Origin: Streptomyces paludis
Lineage (GTDB): Bacteria; Actinomycetota; Actinomycetes; Streptomycetales; Streptomycetaceae
NCBI RefSeq assembly: GCF_003344965.1
Contig: NZ_CP031194.1
Span: forward strand, 6,076,001-6,140,000
DNA length: 64,000 nt
Direction: 5' to 3'
Numbering within the stretch: the first letter of the stretch is position 1; each line of letters begins with the position of its first letter. The notes under the pieces are model-generated. The model did no database searches. It saw only the letters and a program-made list of their open reading frames with translations, and had not been told where the DNA came from. Positions 60,527 to 64,000 of the stretch are shown in pieces. Both the position numbers and the translations under genes were made by a program.

Positions 60527-61366
60527 ATGGACGGCAAACTCTGCGATGGCTGGGTTCACTCGCTCAATGGTCAGACACTCTGTTTCACGGGCAAAGTGCT
60601 CATCGATGGCGAATGGACCGTCCGAAAGGACTGTGAGGAGATAGCCCAACAGCTCGGCGCAAGCTGGAAGTCGGACTTCTCTCGCAAGATCACAGTCTTC
60701 GTACATGGCGATCTCGCCAGCCAGGCTGTGACCGACCCGCACCGCGAGTACAGCAAGAAGCTCGTGCGCGCCGCATGGGAACGCGACCGCGGATACCACG
60801 TATGCGTCGTGGACGGGGATGGCTTCGCTGACCTGATCGACGGACATCCCGCGCGCTGCCGAGAGCTGCAACGGGCGCACGGCATCGACGACCACGTCCT
60901 TGTCCTTCCTCAGACTGGAGACGGGATCTTGGGCGGTCCGCTTCAGCAACACAGAGTCGGTCGCCACGAGCCTGGTGCACTGGCGCTCGACCTTGCACAC
61001 CTCGACAAGGGCACGGAAGCACACGAGTCCACTATCGCGGCACTCATCGAGCACCTGGCACGCCAGCACGTCGAACTCCGCGGACACGCTCGCAATGCTC
61101 CCCGCTTCGACGCGGGCTGGTCACGCGGCGACGATGTCTTTATCGCCGAGGTCAAGAGTTTGACTGGCGCAAGCGAAGACCAGCAGATTCGACTAGGGAT
61201 CGGACAGGTCCTCGACTATGCCCACCAACTTCAACTGGCGAGGACATGCGGTCGAGTGCGCCCCGTCCTGGTATTGGAGAAACAGCCGACCGACCCCAGG
61301 TGGACGTTACTCGCGGAGACCAGCGGGATTCTACTCACGTGGGCCCCCGACTTCGCTGGGTGCTGA
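60527..61366 (+). CDS. BRCT-domain protein with PD-(D/E)XK nuclease-like C-terminus
   Basis: 279 aa. Residues about 11-105 look like a BRCT domain (LNGQTLCFTGKVLIDGEWTV, EEIAQQLGASWKSDFSRKIT, and a Trp-containing helix KLVRAAWERDRGYHVCVVDG). Residues about 165-265 resemble a restriction-endonuclease fold: ESTIAALIEHL, PRFDAGW (Asp195), DVFIAEVKS (Glu208, Lys210) and QQIRLGIGQVLDYAHQ with the helix Gln often seen after the EVK. BRCT-nuclease fusion suggests recognition of damaged or nicked DNA ends. GAGGGGGG lies before ATG 60527. It is the first gene of a possible three-gene operon. Confidence 0.65.
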   Translation: MDGKLCDGWVHSLNGQTLCFTGKVLIDGEWTVRKDCEEIAQQLGASWKSDFSRKITVFVHGDLASQAVTDPHREYSKKLVRAAWERDRGYHVCVVDGDGFADLIDGHPARCRELQRAHGIDDHVLVLPQTGDGILGGPLQQHRVGRHEPGALALDLAHLDKGTEAHESTIAALIEHLARQHVELRGHARNAPRFDAGWSRGDDVFIAEVKSLTGASEDQQIRLGIGQVLDYAHQLQLARTCGRVRPVLVLEKQPTDPRWTLLAETSGILLTWAPDFAGC

Positions 61367-61549
61367 AGTCCCGCACGACAAACCTGTCCGAGGTCACTTG
61401 CAGTGCCAAATCAGCTGCAACAGCAGGAGATCCGCGGCACGTGGACTTTGATCGTTCTCCTGTCGCATCAACCCCGCAAGCGGTACGTTCTATGTGCCCG
61501 AAGCACATCACCGGGCAATCTCGCCATACGCGGAGGTGGATTACAGATC

Positions 61550-62155
61550 ATGAGACTCGTGGACGATCTCACTCTGGAGCGCGGCACCTCCCTGCAGGAG
61601 AAGCCGGGTACGACTTGCACTGGGGTCCCAGCGAAGGGCCCGGCCGTTGAGTGGGAACTACGCCTTCCCGGCCGCCCGTTGTTGACAGTGCACGACACCC
61701 GCTGGGACAACGGCGAACGAGATCTCGTGCTCTACCAGCCCACGGTCGTCCCCGAAATCCCCGCGGCGCTATCCAACCTGCACAACCGGCTGCGCGTCGG
61801 CATCGCTCGCGCGCCGGGAAATACAACCACCCTGCGCATCATGGCCTTCCCAGCCTGGGTGGACGGAGAACGCCCCAGGATCAAGAAGTCCCTCACCACA
61901 GCTCAGCTGGCAGCCAAGTACGGTCTCCAGCAGTTGCGTGACCTGACCGCGCGTCCGGGCGTTGCTCTGCACTCGGCGGGCGGCCGTGTCGACGTTCCAG
62001 GGTGCGACGTGGATGATCCGCAGGACGAGATACACATCCAGCACGCCTTGTCCTTCCCAGCCGAGGACGATGAGACACCCGTGATCGCCTTCACCCACCT
62101 ACGCGTGGTGCCCGTTCTCCGCCATGTCGGCTGGCTTTCCATGGTCGCCGTGTAA
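61550..62155 (+). CDS. Hypothetical protein downstream of the BRCT-nuclease gene
   Basis: 201 aa from ATG 61550 (GGAGG 13 bases upstream); a longer form from GTG 61403 is possible but its N-terminus is not protein-like. Visible segments are VEWELRLPGRPLLTVHDTRW, RIMAFPAWVDGERPRIKKSL and a C-terminal hydrophobic LRVVPVLRHVGWLSMVAV. No known domain. The gap of 183 bases after the nuclease gene could hold its own promoter. Confidence 0.5.
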   Translation: MRLVDDLTLERGTSLQEKPGTTCTGVPAKGPAVEWELRLPGRPLLTVHDTRWDNGERDLVLYQPTVVPEIPAALSNLHNRLRVGIARAPGNTTTLRIMAFPAWVDGERPRIKKSLTTAQLAAKYGLQQLRDLTARPGVALHSAGGRVDVPGCDVDDPQDEIHIQHALSFPAEDDETPVIAFTHLRVVPVLRHVGWLSMVAV

Positions 62156-62241
62156 CACACGGCGCTGGACGTCAGGCGCGTACGTCGCCTGCCTGCGCAG
62201 CGACCATGAGACGCACAGCGCCTGACAATGAGGGGGTACCC

Positions 62242-62466
62242 GTGAGTGATCACCGACCGAGCCAGCGCGTCAGTCTGGAGAAAGCGATCCGCGCGCTTCG
62301 CGGCCTATGGGACACCCAGCGCGCGCATACCACACTGCGCGACGCCGGTCATGAGCCAGAGGAAAAGCACACGCGGCAGATTCTCCGCGATCTCGCGAGC
62401 AGCGGCCTACTGGTCAAGGTGCAGGACCGGCCGGTCCTATACCGCACAGAGCCTATGAACGAGTGA
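62242..62466 (+). CDS. Small winged-helix-like protein, 74 aa
   Basis: Starts at GTG 62242 (GAGGGGGTACCC upstream). It contains VSLEKAIRALRGLWDTQRAH, HEPEEKHTRQILRDLASSGL and a short strand VLYRTEP, a helix-helix-wing pattern typical of small winged-helix regulators. It may control the two genes before it. No family name can be given. Confidence 0.5.
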   Translation: MSDHRPSQRVSLEKAIRALRGLWDTQRAHTTLRDAGHEPEEKHTRQILRDLASSGLLVKVQDRPVLYRTEPMNE

Positions 62467-62484
62467 GGCAGGCCCTCACGCGGC

Positions 62485-62663
62485 ACGGGGCCCGAAGGGC
62501 ATGAGGTTGGTGCACTGGACCGTACCGCCCAGTTCAGAGAAGGTGTGATCAATCAGGGCCTGTACTACATGGCCTGGCTCACCGCGCACAGCAGCGCCTT
62601 CGACAGCCTGGCCCGCGACCGGCTCGGGGTACCAGCCGCGGCCCAGGTCCTGTGGAGCGCACC
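62485..62663 (+). pseudogene. Internal fragment of a nuclease-like gene, cut by IS701
   Basis: The plus frame reads GALDRTAQFREGVINQGLYY, then MAWLTAHSSAFDSLARDRLG and AAAQVLWSAP, stopping at the IS end. The motif resembles a block in DUF91/NucS-type or similar predicted endonucleases (GVINQGLYYxxWLxxH). No start codon with a binding site precedes it, so both ends are missing. The identification is from memory and tentative. Confidence 0.4.
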
Positions 62664-62666
62664 TAG

Positions 62667-64000
62667 TACTCCAGTCTGGTTTCGCGATCTTGTGGCGTAC
62701 CCGGTTGGGAACAGGTACGGCCACCGCGTGATCATCGGTTGGTGTGTGGACAAACGAAGATCGTGCGGTGGCCGCGGGCCATAGCGTAGACCCTGCCCGC
62801 TGGCGGGAAATGTTCGACCGGGCCATGGCCCGGATCGCGGGCCGCTTTGGCCGAGTTGAGCCGAGGGCGAGTGCCCGCGCCTGTCTCCTCGGGCTGCTGT
62901 CGCAAGCAGAGCGGAAGAACTGCTGGCAGCTGGCCGAGCAAGCCGGACACATCCGGCCGGGGCCCATGCAACGGCTGTTGCGCTACGCCCGCTGGGACGC
63001 CGATGCCGTCCGCGACGATGTCCGCACTTACGCCGTCGATCACCTCGGCAGCAACGGCGGTGTGCTGATCGTGGACGGGACCGGCTTCGTGAAGAAGGGC
63101 CGGGCTTCGGCGGGCGTCCAGCGGCAGTACACCGGCACCGCCGGGCGCATCGAGAACTCCCAGGTCGGTGTCTTCCTCGCTTACGCCACCAGCAGGGGAC
63201 GGGCATTGATCGACCGCCGGCTCTACCTGCCGGGGCAGTCCTGGTGCTCCGACCCCGAGCGCCGCCGGGCGGCCGGGATACCCGAGACGGTGCAGTTCGC
63301 GACCAAACCCCGCCCGGCCTGGGAGATGATCGCCGCCGCGCTGGACGCCGTCGTGCAGGCACCGTGGGTGACCGGTGACGAAGCCTACGGCCAGGACCCG
63401 CAGCTGCGCGCCGCCCTGGAGACACGCGGGACCGGCTACGTTCTCGCGGTCGCCTGCTCGACGCGGGTGCGGATCAACCAGGGCCGAACCCCCGTCCGCG
63501 CTGACACCGTCGCCGACCGACTGCCCGCCACCGCCTGGCAGCGGCACAGCGCAGGCCCTGGCGCGAAGGGCCCGCGCTACTACGACTGGGCCTGGATCCA
63601 CATCGGCACCGACAACCACCGCCACCTGCTCGTCCGCCGCAACCGCACCAGCGGTGAACTGGCCTTCTACCTGTGCTGGTCACCCACCTCGGTCAGCCTT
63701 GCGGAACTCGTCCGCGTCGCTGGCGTCCGCTGGAGCGTCGAGGAGTGCTTCCAGGCCGCGAAGAGCCAGGTCGGACTCGACCACTACCAGGTCAGGCACT
63801 GGACCTCATGGCACCGGCACATCACACTCGCCATGCTCGCTCTGGTCTTCCTGGCCGCCGTCGCCGCCGACGCGGCACCGAAGCGGCCCACCCATCCGCA
63901 CCGCCCAGCCCGCAGCAGCGAACCGATCCCCTTGACCGTCCCGGAGATCCGCCACCTGCTCACCACCGTCCTCGGCCCACCGGCCGTGACCGCAGCCAGG
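62667..64000 (+). mobile_element. IS701-family insertion sequence, left end (runs off window)
   Basis: The left end is placed at 62667 because the interrupted reading frame stops being protein-like there and is preceded by CTAG (62663-62666), which fits the YTAR four-base target of IS701 elements. The right end, and so the duplication, lies outside the window. Confidence 0.6.
62744..64000 (+). CDS. IS701-family DDE transposase (3'-truncated by window)
   Basis: 419 codons in frame from GTG 62744 (VWTNEDRAVAAGHSVDPARW); ATG 62810 is an alternative. The catalytic triad is visible: Asp in LIVDGTGFVKKG, Asp in WVTGDEAYGQ and Glu in WSVEECFQAAKSQVGLDHY. Other IS701 marks are AERKNCWQLAEQAG and GVFLAYATSRGRALIDRRLY. 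No frameshift is seen up to the window edge, so the copy may be active. Confidence 0.88.
   Translation, partial: MWTNEDRAVAAGHSVDPARWREMFDRAMARIAGRFGRVEPRASARACLLGLLSQAERKNCWQLAEQAGHIRPGPMQRLLRYARWDADAVRDDVRTYAVDHLGSNGGVLIVDGTGFVKKGRASAGVQRQYTGTAGRIENSQVGVFLAYATSRGRALIDRRLYLPGQSWCSDPERRRAAGIPETVQFATKPRPAWEMIAAALDAVVQAPWVTGDEAYGQDPQLRAALETRGTGYVLAVACSTRVRINQGRTPVRADTVADRLPATAWQRHSAGPGAKGPRYYDWAWIHIGTDNHRHLLVRRNRTSGELAFYLCWSPTSVSLAELVRVAGVRWSVEECFQAAKSQVGLDHYQVRHWTSWHRHITLAMLALVFLAAVAADAAPKRPTHPHRPARSSEPIPLTVPEIRHLLTTVLGPPAVTAAR

Noticed and set aside
1-64000. CRISPR arrays, tRNA and rRNA genes
   Set aside because: No regularly spaced repeat set with unique spacers and no cloverleaf or rRNA sequence was seen on either strand.

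Overview
The window is high-GC actinobacterial DNA that reads as a Streptomyces chromosome. The evidence is strong G/C bias at third codon positions, GTG/TTG starts, four-base ATGA/GTGA gene overlaps, and a run of genes that from memory are collinear in the Streptomyces core (parC, two M16 peptidases, M23 peptidase, GntR, ptsH, tdk, sepH, hemH, cutRS, dut, trkA pair, RNA methyltransferase). No database search was run; family names are recognised from motifs and memory.

Positions 1 to about 46,520 are core chromosome. In order: a CobW-type GTPase tail; topoisomerase IV subunit A; an M16 pair in which one member keeps the zinc motif and the other has lost it; a secreted M23 peptidase behind a c-di-AMP (ydaO-type) riboswitch; a GntR regulator; a secreted subtilase; HPr of the phosphotransferase system; a GNAT/acyl-CoA-synthetase fusion; thymidine kinase; the cell-division protein SepH; an MFS exporter and a lactone oxidase; ferrochelatase; inositol monophosphatase; CutRS; several small conserved actinobacterial proteins (DUF4193, DUF3093, DUF3710, DUF3159, OB-fold); and dUTPase. 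A complete kdp locus (27-aa ORF, kdpF, A, B, C, D, E) sits at 31.8-39.9 kb. Two TrkA/RCK proteins and a KimA-like K+ symporter follow at 41.3-45.0 kb. Together with the c-di-AMP riboswitch, this makes potassium and turgor control a theme of the region.

From about 46.5 kb to the end is an accessory region, visibly less GC-rich in places and full of gene remnants. It starts with clustered TGACGCTC repeats and a truncated ORF. A 1807-aa GHKL-ATPase/DUF3883 protein, a candidate defence protein, follows. Next comes a Streptomyces-type tyrosine recombinase gene broken twice: by a nonsense codon, and by an unrelated element of about 4.75 kb (53,609-58,355) carrying four tightly overlapping genes (tyrosine recombinase, HTH protein, 804-aa zinc-ribbon/degenerate recombinase, unknown 217-aa protein). 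The interrupted gene resumes in frame on the far side. Then come an NAD(P)-binding oxidoreductase with a divergent HxlR regulator, the tail of a second recombinase, an apparent small operon (BRCT plus PD-(D/E)XK-like nuclease, unknown protein, small winged-helix protein), a gene remnant, and an IS701-family transposase that runs off the end.

The best leads for something undescribed are the four-gene mobile unit, the BRCT-nuclease operon, the GHKL/DUF3883 giant, and a nested, fully pairing RNA structure over the start of the PaaI-type thioesterase gene (29,462-29,623).
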